A DNA stretch of 64,000 nucleotides, from the NCBI GenBank assembly GCA_024734555.1, contig JANPWX010000544.1, positions 1,314,788-1,378,787 on the forward strand, read 5' to 3'. The notes beneath the pieces are model-generated. The model worked only from the letters and a program-made list of their open reading frames with translations. It was not told where the DNA came from and did no database searches. Both the position numbers and the translations under genes were made by a program. The stretch's first letter is position 1; the number at the start of each line of letters is the position of its first letter. Source of the DNA: Trochalopteron elliotii. Its lineage: Eukaryota > Chordata > Aves > Passeriformes > Leiothrichidae. Positions 35,501-46,072 of this stretch are shown piece by piece.

Positions 35501-36144
35501 CTGCTGTTTAGCTTCTTCAGTTTTTAATTACTTATTTATTGGGGGAAAAACAAAAACAAAAAAACTAAAAAAAAAAAACAAACAAACCATGATTACACGC
35601 TCTTTTTAATGATTTTGACGAGGAAAGACTTTTTTTTTTTTTTGGAACATTTTGTAAAAAATAAACCACAAAAAAAAAAAAAAAGAGGTTCTGCATCCAA
35701 AAGCCAAGATCTCAAAACTTAAAAAGGCTCTTTACTTTGCAAATGAGAACTCGTTCCTAATTGAGCTTCACGTGGCAATTTTTGAGTGCTTTCTGGCCCC
35801 CTCTGCTGTTGTGTCTCCTAACCTGCATCATCTAAAGCTGCATCTTCTCTACCCGCCCGCCTTTAGCGCGTTCGCTCCGTCGTGGTGACTCCAGACGAGC
35901 TAACTAAGATGGCATCAAATGTTTGATTTTTTCCTGCAGGGAATCAGACTCCATTCTTCTTAAAGCAGAAACAGCATTTTTGGGTTTTCCTGTATTTGAA
36001 GAAGAGACTCCCTTTTCTAGAAAGACGGTTGATGTTTGGTTCTTTTCTCACCTTTTTTTTTTTTCGGTTGTTTTTTTCTTTTTTTTTCCCCCATCGGTTC
36101 CTTTTCAAAATCTGCCTTGTGGTCTGTTGAAATGTAAGTGCTGA
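26488..36144 (+). CDS. NEXMIF: Neurite extension and migration factor (NEXMIF/KIAA2022), spliced CDS
   Basis: Joined from three exons: 26,488-26,563, 30,906-35,187 and 35,940-36,144. All junctions are GT-AG with phases 1 and 2, and the lengths sum to 4,563 bases, or 1,520 codons plus TGA. The human protein is about 1,516 residues with the same three coding exons. The product is a large, mostly disordered nuclear protein needed for neurite outgrowth, neuronal migration and synapse formation; in humans its loss causes X-linked intellectual disability with epilepsy. No enzymatic domain is known. Identity rests on long conserved blocks throughout, for example [20 protein letters not shown] near residue 127 and a PKKRRKV-type nuclear localisation signal at 507-513. 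The gene lies in the conserved Xq13-homologous block, autosomal in birds. Confidence 0.97.
27901..28132 (-). mobile_element. CR1 LINE 3'-end fragment
   Basis: Antisense CR1 tail: 'ccaccccctgccatgggcag', 'ggacaccttccactatccca', 'gcagccacagcttctctggg'. Its first bases have decayed ('agattgcttcaggttagaag'). Confidence 0.9.
30297..30757 (+). mobile_element. Solo LTR of an avian endogenous retrovirus (boundaries approximate)
   Basis: Begins 'tgtgaaaatagtagcttagc' and contains 'ggatttagggtgtcgccctg', text recalled from recurrent passerine ERV LTRs. An AATAAA lies near 30,657, inside 'tcaaataataaacaacacc', followed by a G/T-rich stretch, as expected at an R/U5 boundary. No internal gag, pol or env sequence follows, so this looks like a solo LTR in the same orientation as NEXMIF. 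No clear target-site duplication could be paired, so the end could lie as far right as about 30,800. A short hairpin ('tctcgggt' / 'aacccgaga') follows at about 30,765-30,790. Confidence 0.6.
30841..30859. repeat. Poly(A) run before the NEXMIF exon 3 acceptor
   Basis: An uninterrupted run of about 18 A located 47-65 bases upstream of the acceptor AG. It falls around where branch points may lie and is a likely length-variable site. Confidence 0.9.
30906..35187 (+). CDS. NEXMIF: NEXMIF giant coding exon (exon 3 of the gene)
   Basis: Encodes residues 26-1453 in one open frame; the frame continues upstream of any internal start to the acceptor. Conserved blocks in order are AISLTS (~95), [12 protein letters not shown] (~123), [13 protein letters not shown] (~285), an acidic Glu/Asp run (~371-391), [18 protein letters not shown] (~465), the PKKRRKV nuclear signal (507-513), [12 protein letters not shown] (~523), [15 protein letters not shown] (~785), [20 protein letters not shown] (~994), [17 protein letters not shown] (~1103), [20 protein letters not shown] (~1287) and [15 protein letters not shown] (~1408). 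A seven-Gln run (812-818) lies in a variable region. The first ~120 codons are very GC-rich, while later parts are AT-richer. The donor is AG|GTAATG, slightly off consensus. Confidence 0.97.
35188..35939 (+). other. NEXMIF: NEXMIF intron 3 with internal poly(A) signal
   Basis: A 752-base intron full of T and A homopolymers. An AATAAA at 35,660-35,665, followed within a few bases by a run of about 15 A, could allow intronic polyadenylation. Read-through from exon 3 would hit TAA one codon after the junction and give a protein ending ...EKLR. The acceptor is 'ttttttcctgcag'. Confidence 0.85.
35940..36144 (+). CDS. NEXMIF: NEXMIF last coding exon with extended C-terminus
   Basis: Completes Arg1453 and encodes 67 further residues. 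The start, [19 protein letters not shown], then EEET, aligns with the mammalian C-terminus (DSDYNLLKAETTFWVLPVF, then EEET), which proves the splice. After EEET the human protein ends within seven residues. Here the frame runs on for 44, through a Phe-rich hydrophobic run made by T homopolymers, and ends in CGLLKCKC. This is either a real lineage-specific extension or the result of a one-base difference in a homopolymer. Confidence 0.85.
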
Positions 36145-36555
36145 ATTGAAGAGTTTGAAATTGTGGGAATTTTATTATTTGAAAGCAAACCTAATCTGGT
36201 ATTCTCTGTGAAAGACTGTTTTAAAAGTCATACTGTTGTACAGTAGTTTATGCACTATTACCCACAACAACAAAAAATTGTGCCAAACTATGAACAAGTG
36301 ACTGTATTGTATATATTTTTACTTCTCTATCAACATTGGGTTGTGAGTGTTTTCTGCAGCTATGCCTTTTGGTTTTACTAGAAACATTCCAGTTGTTAAG
36401 TACTAACCACCCCCCTTCGAAAGCACCTGTAACTCACGATGAAAAATGATATTGTTCACTGATACAACTTACCAAAAGTTTTATGGACATGACTAAAAAA
36501 TGTGCCAAATTTACTTACCTCATTTCATGGATTCACCCTGTGGTTTAAAGCTCAT

Positions 36556-36626
36556 AAAGGGAAAAAAGAAAAAAAAAAGAGAAAAAAGAAAAAAAAAAGG
36601 GGGAAAAAAAAAAGAAAAAAAGGAAC
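36556..36626. repeat. A-rich (GAAAAA)n-like repeat in the 3'UTR
   Basis: Imperfect A6-9 runs separated by G or GGG. Likely length-polymorphic and a source of sequencing error. Confidence 0.85.
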
Positions 36627-38757
36627 TTTGAAACTGATGCTGGGAAATGGTAACGTCCTCTCTTTGAAACCACGAGCAGAAAAACTTAATGGTGAAATGT
36701 TGAGTTTCATTATAGGAGAGAGTTGCAATGGTGGAGGAGTTCAGAAAACCACTGACGGTAAGTTTGCCAGGAACTCAAGTGTCTGCATCTAGAGACTACA
36801 GAACAGCTGCTTTTCAAGTGTCTGTTTTCTTAAAGCAAAACCTGTAGCTGAAGATCATTTGAAATGCAAAGTTACATTGCTAATTCTTTGTATCTCAGTT
36901 TTATATATTTTATAAGAACCTGGGATAAATTCTGAAATAGGTATAAAAACAGAACTAATACATTTCATACATTGAGTGCTATTTACTTTTCCTTTGGATA
37001 ATTTCTTAAACATTTTCGATGCAGAGCCTGTCGGAAGCGCTCTCCCATCATAGCTTTGGTGTCTCCTCCATGTCTAACCTTGCGATGCCAATTTAGTTTG
37101 AACTTTCAAAAGCAGAGTCATTCATTTAAAACACAACTCCGAACCTTTCCTTTGATTCAGTTCATGAAACAAATACAACCAACGGAGCTATTTGTGATCT
37201 CACCGATCAGGGCCGGATCATGACTGGACTTTATTAAGACAGCGTTAAGTATTGAATGCTAAATGTATTCTCAAAAAGGCCTTATTTGTAACCCTCCTCA
37301 CCACACCCTCGCCCTCCACAAGAATAACGAACCCAACAATGATCTATTTTCCTTGTGCAACTGAGAGCCTGTGCGTTTTGCTGCTGATTTCTCATGAAAA
37401 ACCTTGATATGCAAGAGCCCTGGGAGCGATTGGGAGTGGAGGGATGCAAGGCTTGGACCCCTTATGCAATAGCAGGAGGTGAGGAAGAGGAGCTGTTCTA
37501 GCAGTGGGCAGATCACGTTGCTGATACGGCCACAGGCATAGATGTGGTGTCACACAGAGGGCAGGACTGGGCTCAGGTTTCCTCCCAAGTCAGTTTTTTT
37601 CCACCCACGCACCAGGCAAAGCAGCAGAATTGGTTTAAATTAATTTAGCAGAAAAGCAGAGCGATCACTTAAAAATCAAAGTGGAGATGCAGAGTGTTAG
37701 TTTAGAATCATGTTTTCAGCTCTTACAAATTATTGGGGTGCAGCTTGGCTCAGCTCTGCAATCCCAGAGAGAACAGCTCAGTAGTTGCATCGTGTTCTAT
37801 TTAACAAATGAAAGGATGAACTCTGGAAAAAAAAATAGTAATTAAAAAAAAAAAATCCTGTAAGTTCATTTTTTCGTGGAATAAATGCTGGCCTTGCCCA
37901 GAGTGATTTGCTCTGGATGAGTGGTCCCTGGTGCCCCATGGCATGCAGCGTCCCACCCCAGCTCTGGCTCCAGGAGGGAGATCCAAAAGATACTCAGGAT
38001 TTACTCCGGAGGCAAGAGCCGTGGTGGGGCTCCATCCCTGGGCTCTGGGCTGGCCTGCAGCCACCACGCTTTCCCCACTTCTCCAGCAGCTCTCTTTTCT
38101 ATTCACAGGCTCATCAGGTACTACAAGCTCCAACCACTGCTGTGGTGTTGGCATATCCCAGTTTTTCAGCATTCCCTCCACGTGCTGCAGGAGAGGGGCT
38201 GGCAGCTCCTTTCTTTTGGATGTTCTGCCTGCTGCTCTTACAGAGACAGGTCAGGCCAGGGCTGAGGTGTGGCACAGACCTTCTTTCTGACCCAGAACCA
38301 TCATTTGAAAGCACATTTCACCTGGCCTGCACTGTGCTCCTTATGCTTACTGTTATAAATATGGGACTAATAATAAAACCCCTTGTACTGGATGGGATAG
38401 CAATACTTATTGCATTTGAGGAATGTGCAATAGGGCATGAAGATCAGGCATGAAACATATCGACTGTTTTATCCATGAATACCCAGCTGGGTGTTTCAGA
38501 ATGGTGTTAAATCACAAATTCCAGCTGCCTTGTTGCTCTCCTTCAGTCCTTCTACCATTCCAGTTGCTGACAGCTCTGGTGGTCATCCCACGTCCTACAA
38601 AAATCTCTGACTGGGGAGATGTTCAAGAGCCTGGGTCCCTCATGGTGTGGCACTGGCCCTTCCTTGTGTTGGGAAAGGTCATCGCTCTGCTGCTTGACCC
38701 CAGAATTCAGAAATTGCCTTGAGCCAGCCATTTCCCCTCCTCCCTTTTGATCTTTAT

Positions 38758-40355
38758 AGAGTATTTCGGTGGGAAGGGACCTTTGAAGGCCATCTAGTCC
38801 AACTCCCCTTCAAAAAGCAGGGACATCTTCTACTAGACCAAGTTGCTCAGAACCCTGTCTGACCCGACCTTGGATGTTTCCAGGGATGAGTCAGCCACCA
38901 CTTCTCTGGGCAACCAGTACCAGCGTTGCATCACCCTCATAAAAAATTTCTTTCTCAAGTCCTTCTCGGCAGGGCCGCTCTAAATCCCTTCATTCCCCAG
39001 CCTGTGGATCCCAGGGATTGCCCCATCCCAGGTGCAGCACATTGCATTTGGCCTTGTTGAACCTTATGAGGTTCCCCTGGACCCACTTCTCAAGCTTGTC
39101 CATGTCCCTGTGGATGTCACTCTGTCCCTCAGGCGTGTTAACCTCACCACTGAGTTTGGTTTCATCTGCAAACCTGCTGAGGGGGCTCAATCCCAGTGTC
39201 TGCATCATTGGTGAAGGTACTCCACACTGCTGGTCCCAGTACAGACCCCTGAGGGACAGCACTCACCACTGATGTCCTCCTGGACAGTGACCACTACCCA
39301 CTGGATGTGATTGTCCAACCAGTTCCTCATCTGCTGAACAGTCCATCCTTCAAAGCTGTCTCCCTTCAGTTTAGAAAGGTGTTGTGGGGGACTGTGTCAA
39401 AGGCTTTACAGAAGTCCAGACAAAGGACAACTGGAACCTTTCTCTTGTCCACAGATGCAGTCACTTCAACCTAGAAGGTCACTGGACTGGCCAGGCAGGG
39501 CCTGCCCTTGGTGAAGCTGTGCTGGCTGTCCTGAGTCACCTCCCTGTCCTCCAGGAGCCCCAGCAGAGCTTCTAGGAGGGTGTGATCCGTGGTGTTCCCA
39601 GGCACAGAGGGGATGCTGACAGGGGAGTGGTTCAATGTTTTTGTTTTCCCAGTCATCCAAGACTTCACCTGACTGCCAGGACTTTTCAGATACTGTGGAG
39701 AGTGGCTTGGCAACTCCATCAGCCAATTCCCTCTGGGCTCTGGGACGCATCTCATCAGGTTCCATAGTCTTAGGTATGTTCAGGTCCCTCAGATGGAGGA
39801 CTGGTGGTGGAAAAATCACAAACTTGATTTTCTCTTATAGTGGGAGGGACTTTGCTCCTCCAATCCCTGTCCTGTGGTTCCACCACTAAAGGGAGATGGA
39901 AAGAGAGGTTGTCTCAACCTTCTCATCCATTGTGACCAGTCTGCCAATTGTGTCACACCTGCTTTGACCCTTTTCATGCTGACACACCTGTAGAGGCCCT
40001 TGTTATTCTTTCTGTCTCTTGCCACGTCCAGCTCCATCTGCACCTTGGCCTTCCTTGTCCCACCCCTGAAGAACCTGACAGTATCCCAGGTTACCTGTCC
40101 CTGCTCCTGCTGCCTCTACAGCCTGACCAGCAGGTCACGACTCAGCCATGCCAATCTCTTGCCTTCCTTGCCTGGTTTCTTACACCTGGGGATCGAGAGC
40201 TCTTGCTCCCTATGAAAAGCAACCTGAAAGATCTGCCAGCTCTCTTCTGCTCCTGGTCCCTGAGGGCAGTTCCCAGGGGATCCTGTTGATTAACTCATTG
40301 AAGAGCCGGCACTTTACTTTCCTAGGATTCATCTCCACCTGCCTATCACTACCTC
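38758..40355 (-). mobile_element. Long CR1 LINE fragment with reverse-transcriptase remnants, antisense
   Basis: On the - strand, the 3' terminus lies at the left end ('ggtgggaagggacctttgaa' in + orientation). Moving right come the RT C-terminal region ([32 protein letters not shown]), the mid-RT (RELADGVAKPLS, EKSWQSGEV, DREVTQDSQHSFTKG) and the linker between endonuclease and RT (AQMELDVARDRKNNKGLYR-like). These CR1 ORF2 motifs appear in the correct antisense order but in shifting frames, so the copy is dead. At about 1.6 kb it is by far the longest CR1 here. It lies inside the inferred NEXMIF 3'UTR. Confidence 0.88.
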
Positions 40356-41728
40356 AAGGTTTTCACTTCCCACCTTTGCCTCATCCCTCACCATACAAGC
40401 TCTTGTTCCCCATTTGCATTTTTGCTTTTCATGGCACTGCTCACAGCTGAGGGAGGACTGGGGTGTGGGTCCCACCCATCCTCTTGCCCACTCCCAGTGC
40501 AACTTCATCCTCCTCTTGCATCTTCTCGTTGGGCTCTGGGAGCTTGTTTGACTTTTGGGAGCAATGAAGCCAAGCCACACAAAAGGTGTTTATTCTGCAG
40601 CAACCCTTTAAATGTCTTTTCTGCTTCATCTCTTTTCACTCCTACTCCAGTGCAGGATGGGAGGACGTTGCCAGCAGTGCTGCTGAGCCATGGTATCACC
40701 TCAGTCTGGGTGACTTAGAATTGGCACTGGCATTAGAAAACAGGGACTGGCCACTTCCAAAGGTCATAAAATCCATTTGAGAGGAGAATTTCACAGGGCA
40801 AGGTGGTACTTGCTGCTCTGCCACAGGAACACAGGTCTCCCATGGCACGGGAACAGGACAGACGTCCTGCAGAAAGGAATCCTGTAGCAACCCAGCAGGA
40901 GCCAACCCAGCCCATGGCCACAGATTGCATTTAGAGGTTTTGTAAATAGAAAAATATCAGTGATGGGGATCCAATAAAAACCTTTTGGGTTTTTATTACA
41001 AAATAAATCTTACCAGGTTTGCATCTTGCTTTTCTTTTTTTGTTTTGTTTTGGTTTTGTTTTTGTTTTTTTGAGCATAGGAGGGCGGATGTTTTTGAAAA
41101 ACATCTTGAGAATAACAACTTGTGGACCAGAGGTAGCCAGGCGTTTTGGGAGGAGGAGGAAGAGGAGGGCAGTGGCAGCCACAGGACTGTCCTTGCCATG
41201 CTGTGCTGTCCTGCTGAGGCTGGGTTGGCTCAGAGAGGAAAAGCCAAGGCTGACTGGTGATTGCTTGGAGAAACCATTGCTGCACCGTTTGCTCTTTTAA
41301 AAAATCAGGATCGCTGTTAATTTTTTCAGCATTATGGCCCAAACAAGCCAGGAACCAAAATAAAGATGTTTTGAGCATTGTCATCCTTTAGCTGCTGGAC
41401 CATGTTCTTTCCCTAAGCTGCCGATCTAGCAAAGCACTTAGGTGGGAGCTCACTCCTGGGGGCTCCTGTGCCCCAAGTGCTTTCCCAGCCAGTGATGTCA
41501 AGTCTCAAGAAAAGTTGGGACTTGAAGTCAGTGTAAGTGGGAGGAGGATCAGGTGCGTGGACTTGGGTTGGTGCAGGATCAGGCCCTCAGTCTTTACTTT
41601 CTCAACTCGGTGTGTTGGACTTTGCCTGTGCAGCTCCCAGGGGGTCCAGTGGAGGTTGCATGGTTCAAACCGCTGACATCTATTGGAGAATGTGCCTCTT
41701 TATCTCTTCAGCGTGTGAAATAATGCAA

Positions 41729-41776
41729 AAAAAAAAAAATAAAAAGAAAAAAAAGAAAAATATATATATAAAATAA
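41729..41776. repeat. A-rich / (TA)n simple repeat
   Basis: A run of 13 A, A-rich sequence with single G or T, then 'tatatatata'. Located in the inferred NEXMIF 3'UTR. Confidence 0.85.
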
Positions 41777-42011
41777 ACCAAGTACAATGTCTGTGGTAGA
41801 AGCAAGGCTTTTCAAATCTGTTTCTCAGGTAAACAAGTGACACTAATGACAGTGGAGTAACAGCCATCTAAGGGAATTGGGATCTGAAGCAGGAGGATTC
41901 CCTCCATCTCGCAGGACGCTTGGGTTGCCAGACACGTTTACTGAGCCTTTAAACACTTGGTGCAAAAGGAAACGAGAAATAAAATTGGTCTTTTCACTAC
42001 CCTTCGCTAGC

Positions 42012-42012
<1 letters not shown>

Positions 42013-42048
<36 letters not shown>
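42013..42048. repeat. (AGAC)9 microsatellite
   Basis: Nine perfect tetranucleotide units, followed about 50 bases later by a short (CA)n tract. Located in the inferred NEXMIF 3'UTR. Confidence 0.95.
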
Positions 42049-42656
42049 GTCCATTTCTAAAGCACAAAGGGAAGACTTAAACCTAGACTAAACCACACAT
42101 ACACACACACACAAAACCAAGGTACCAGTGAAACTCCTTTTGTCTCTTACTCCCGGTGGGAAGCAGGGTAGAAATCCAAGGAGCTGCTCTGTTCCGCTGC
42201 CCCGGCCCCGGCCGGGCACTTCGACTGCTGCCTCCAGAGATGTGAATGTACTGCTCCTTGAGTTCCCTTCCATAGAACTAGAGGCACCTCGTTAGGAAGT
42301 TGCTCCTGTTTTATGGTGCTAAAGAAAACTTTTATTCCCCCCCTTGAGCATTTAAGAACTATTAAATGGCCCTTTTTATGAATGTAACATATCCATTTCT
42401 GTTCCACATTTTACACTGCAATTTTAACATGTTTGGAAATGATTTGCCTTTTTTCTTTTAGAATAAGCTTTATAAATATTCTGTAGAGTCAATTGAAGTA
42501 TAATTCTTAAGGATCACTCTAAGACGCCTACAAAATCTTGTATATTTTTAAGTGTGCCAATTTGTAAAATATTTTGTAAGTGTATATTTTTCTTAGAAAA
42601 GTGCTGTGAAGTGTTTGTATGTGTGAGGTTTCCCTTTTTTTGCACCTTCGGGTGTT

Positions 42657-42746
42657 AATAAAAGGATGTATACTTAAGAGTTTCTGGTTTTAAAAACCAA
42701 AATACAAAGAAAAAAATTAAACTTTTGTTGGGAATTTTGTAATAAA
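42657..42746 (+). promoter_or_regulatory. NEXMIF: Proximal poly(A) signals of the NEXMIF 3' end
   Basis: AATAAA occurs at 42,657-42,662 ('gttaataaaagg') and at 42,741-42,746 ('gtaataaaaag'), both in AT-rich sequence with T/GT-rich surroundings. Either could be used instead of, or as well as, the last pair. Confidence 0.45.
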
Positions 42747-42959
42747 AAGAAATGTTGTGAAAGAGTGTAGTGATATTGTGTAAAGGAAACTGGAAAATTT
42801 GTGAGCGCTTTGCTGTTTTATAGATCCTCTTGTAAATTATTCTTGTAATATTTTGGGTTTTGTTGTTCTTGTTGCAAAGGTTTTAAATATTTGTGACTGA
42901 CTCTGTATGGTGAAAACGTCATATTGTTAACTTGCTGAGTTTTGTTATATTGTTTATGG

Positions 42960-42969
42960 AATAAATAAA
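42960..42969 (+). promoter_or_regulatory. NEXMIF: Probable distal poly(A) signal of NEXMIF
   Basis: Two overlapping AATAAA hexamers ('ggaataaataaaa') lie after a long AT-rich stretch. Sequence character changes to GC-richer intergenic DNA about 100 bases later, so transcript cleavage near 42,985 is inferred. Confidence 0.55.
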
Positions 42970-44028
42970 AAAATTAAAAATCTCATTTTAAGATCATGTA
43001 TGAAGAAGAAATTAAAACTGCCATTTATTGAATATTAGGAATCGTTTCTTTAACCAACTCACTGCTGTAGATGAGGATCTGTCTGGCTGCCCCCTCCCAG
43101 GGCACTCCAGGCCCCAGCCTAATTGGGCTGACGCTCGTTATTGTGAGGCACATCAGGGATGGAGCTGTGGCTGTGGATGGGGAAAAGTGGGGAAAAAAGG
43201 CTTGGGTCACTTCTCTGCAGTGAGGCTGCTTTTAACTGAGAAATGGGAACTTCACCAAGTCAACCCAGAGTTCAGACTTTGCCTTCCCCGGGTGCAGAGG
43301 TGGGGCTGGGTTTGCCCAAGGGGAGCGGAGCCTTTTCCCAGCCCCCTGTCCCTGGGCGGGGTCCCTGGCCCGGTATTGTCCCAGCACTCTCCCACACTGG
43401 CCTTTTCCTGAAGGAGCAGACAGTCTCTTCAATTTCTTGTGGAAAAGGAATAAAACTTAGTTGTTTTTAAAATGGCAATTCCTTTTGTTAGCGCTTGATA
43501 GGAGCAATGAAGGAGAGGGGCATTAATTCAGGCTGGGGCATTGCCAGCCCTGCCAGCAGAAAGCAGGACATGAACATTGTGTTCAGCAACTGGATCCCTT
43601 AGCAGGGGGCTGGGAGATAATCCCCAAAAGCAGAGCTGGTAGCTCTACAAGATGCCTGTGTTCACAGAGGGGTTTCAGATGGGTAAAATTTGGGGCACAT
43701 GAGGGGTTTCAGTGCTTCCAGTGGATCCTGGTGCTGGGAGCCCAGAGCAGAGCAGGGCTGAAGTGGGGCCATGGTCCAGGGAAGCCCATCATCAGCTCAT
43801 CTTTGAGAAGGGCTGAGCTTAATCTGGCACTAAAACTCTCCAATAAACAAAACACACAGAGGGCTGGGCCAGGCCCACGGCCACCAAAACCATCAGGTCT
43901 GTCCTATGTGGGATCAATCCCATGACCCACGGGCTGGAAATAGTTTCAGCTCCTTAGTGCAAGTCTTGGGGAGAGACTTTTTAGCAGATCCTGCCGCCAC
44001 AGGAGCTGGGGCAATGGTTTTAACTGAA

Positions 44029-44180
44029 AGAAGGTAGATTGAGACTAAATGTAGGGAAAAAAGTTTTTACACTGAGGGTGGCAAGGCCCTGGCACAGGCT
44101 GCCCAGAGAAGCTGTGGATGCCTCATCCCTGGAAGTGTTCAAGGCCAGGTTGCATGGGGTTTGGAACAAACTGGAAGGCT
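44029..44180 (+). mobile_element. CR1 LINE fragment lacking its terminus
   Basis: Sense CR1 tail: 'aaggccctggcacaggctgc', 'ccagagaagctgtggatgcc', 'tccctggaagtgttcaaggc'. The last ~70 bases of the normal CR1 end are missing, which is unusual for elements that are normally 5'-truncated. Confidence 0.85.
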
Positions 44181-46009
44181 GCTGTTTCTCTGAGCTATTG
44201 CACATTTTCTCCATAATCAGGGTTATGCTGCTCAAAAACTCATTTTGGGGACCCTGTTCAATCTTATGCTAACTCAAGTGCTAACACAACCCCACGCTGG
44301 CCAGTCCACATTTGGTTCAAAAACACAATTAAACAAGCAGAGCCTTCATCTATCAGAGTAATGCTACAGAAAGGATCTGTTAAATGGGATTGTGTTTATC
44401 TACTGTATTTAGATTATATAAAAGCACATATAATTAAAACACTTGTAACTTCTGGACGAACCGTCATCCATGTCTGTGCACTGCCCAGTGGTTTCTCTTT
44501 GTGAGTAAAGGCAGAGTCAGATTTTAATTGGGATGGAATTTAATATCACCAGCTTCTCTGTCCTGCCAGTGGGGAGCTGCTGTCTCTGGGGAGAGTTTGG
44601 CTGGGGACAAACCTGCCCTGGGGACAAACCTGCCCTGGGTGACACCAACCTTCCCTCAGTGTCTCTGGGATTGGTTAGTGGCCTTCACCATGTCCCAAAG
44701 TAACCACAGAATTTTGCAGACAATTCCACAGGATAGTTTAGAATACCTGCAGCACTGGCAGCCTGGAGGCCTCTAGAAGGTGTCAGGTAATGACTTAAAT
44801 TGTGGATGTATTTGTGTCTCTTCATGCAAGGAAGTCAACAGGGGGGAAAATGGGAATTTCTTTGTCTAGGGTACTCATAAGTGCTTCTCTTAAATATATT
44901 TCAAACTTAGAAATATATTTAACTTCCTTGAAGTCAACACAGAGCCCAAGCCTGCCCAAAATCTCAGCCATGCAGACCCCAGCAGCCATCCAAGCTGGGC
45001 CAGTCCTTTGTCCAGCACAGTCCAGCTCCTGCACAGCTGATCCACTGTCAACATCCCATCCCAGAGGTTTTTTACATCTCCCAACATTCCAGGTGTGATC
45101 TGTCAGGACAGGTGTCATGTGGTTTATGTTGATAAATGCCCACAGGCTCCCCCATCCCCCAGTTTTTATGGAATTATACCTATAGGAGAGTAGCTTTTGC
45201 TTGGCAAATGTACTTTCTGTTGCAGCACAAGCACTGGTTCAATAAAGCACTTAAACATACACTTTATCTTGAGCATGTTGGAGATTATATCCCTCTTTAG
45301 CAAAGCATTTAAGTATGTGCTTAATTTAAGGAATTAATTAAGGATTTTAATTGTAGACTTCAGTATGTGCTTACCTGCTTGGCTGAATGTGGGTGAGATT
45401 ACTACAAGCTGAAGATTTCGACATAAAGTCGGTGACTAATTCTGTCTGAATGAAGGTGTTACATTATTCTCACACAATGCAGTTAAAAAAGGCAAGAGGC
45501 AGTTAACTCGATTCTTTCAGCTGAAAGCAGCATCCACTACCAAATCTGAGTTGATGAAAATCTAATATTATTAGTTGGAATTGCTAAAAAGTGGCATTAC
45601 AGATCAATAGAAAGGAGCACCTTGGAAATGAGTCTCCAGCTCACGAGCTTTAATTATGAGAAAGGAAAGATTCAGCCATCCTTTCCCTCTCATCAGTGAC
45701 AGCGACCTTGGAATGTAAGTGGCCACCAACTAATGGGCTGTGGCATCATTTCTCCAGTCATTAGGGGATTTAAGTTGATTTGCCAAGAAAATAGAGCTGC
45801 TGCAATTGCATCACCAGCCTGTCTTTTGGACCATTTCCATAACTTTTGAACTCTGTGACAAATTTCATCTGATTGAGGAAAAAAAAAAAAAAGATTCCAA
45901 AAATATCAAGCTCCAACAAGTTGAATCCAAAACAAGTGTCTGGGCTTCTGTTCCTCCAGTAGCATTTGCTGTCACTGAAGAGCCTTCCCCATCCCAGGAC
46001 TGGGACATT

Positions 46010-46072
46010 GTGCTGGTTTGGGGTGGGATGGAGTTCATTTTCTTGACAGTGCTAAAATGGAATGGTTTTCAT
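46010..46072 (+). mobile_element. Fragment resembling the 5' end of an avian ERVL-type LTR
   Basis: 'tgtgctggtttggggtggga' followed by 'gttcattttcttgacagtgc' resembles the start of a common bird LTR family (TGTGCTGGTTTTGG... GTTAATTTTCTTCATAG). Only about 60 bases are recognisable. Confidence 0.4.

Larger units (their letters stand above)
36145..42985 (+). other. NEXMIF: Probable NEXMIF 3'UTR (~6.8 kb)
   Basis: Noncoding, AT-rich sequence runs from the stop to a cluster of poly(A) signals; mammalian NEXMIF mRNAs also have 3'UTRs of several kilobases. It contains an A/G-rich simple repeat, an antisense CR1 LINE, A-rich tracts, an (AGAC)9 microsatellite and AATAAA words at about 37,880, 38,372, 40,973, 41,002, 42,657, 42,741 and 42,960, so several mRNA lengths are possible. 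The extent is inferred from the signals and not from transcript evidence. Confidence 0.6.

Noticed and set aside
38990..39819. Antisense open frames with polymerase-like protein text
   Set aside because: These are CR1 LINE reverse-transcriptase remnants in shifting frames, annotated as a mobile element and not as genes.
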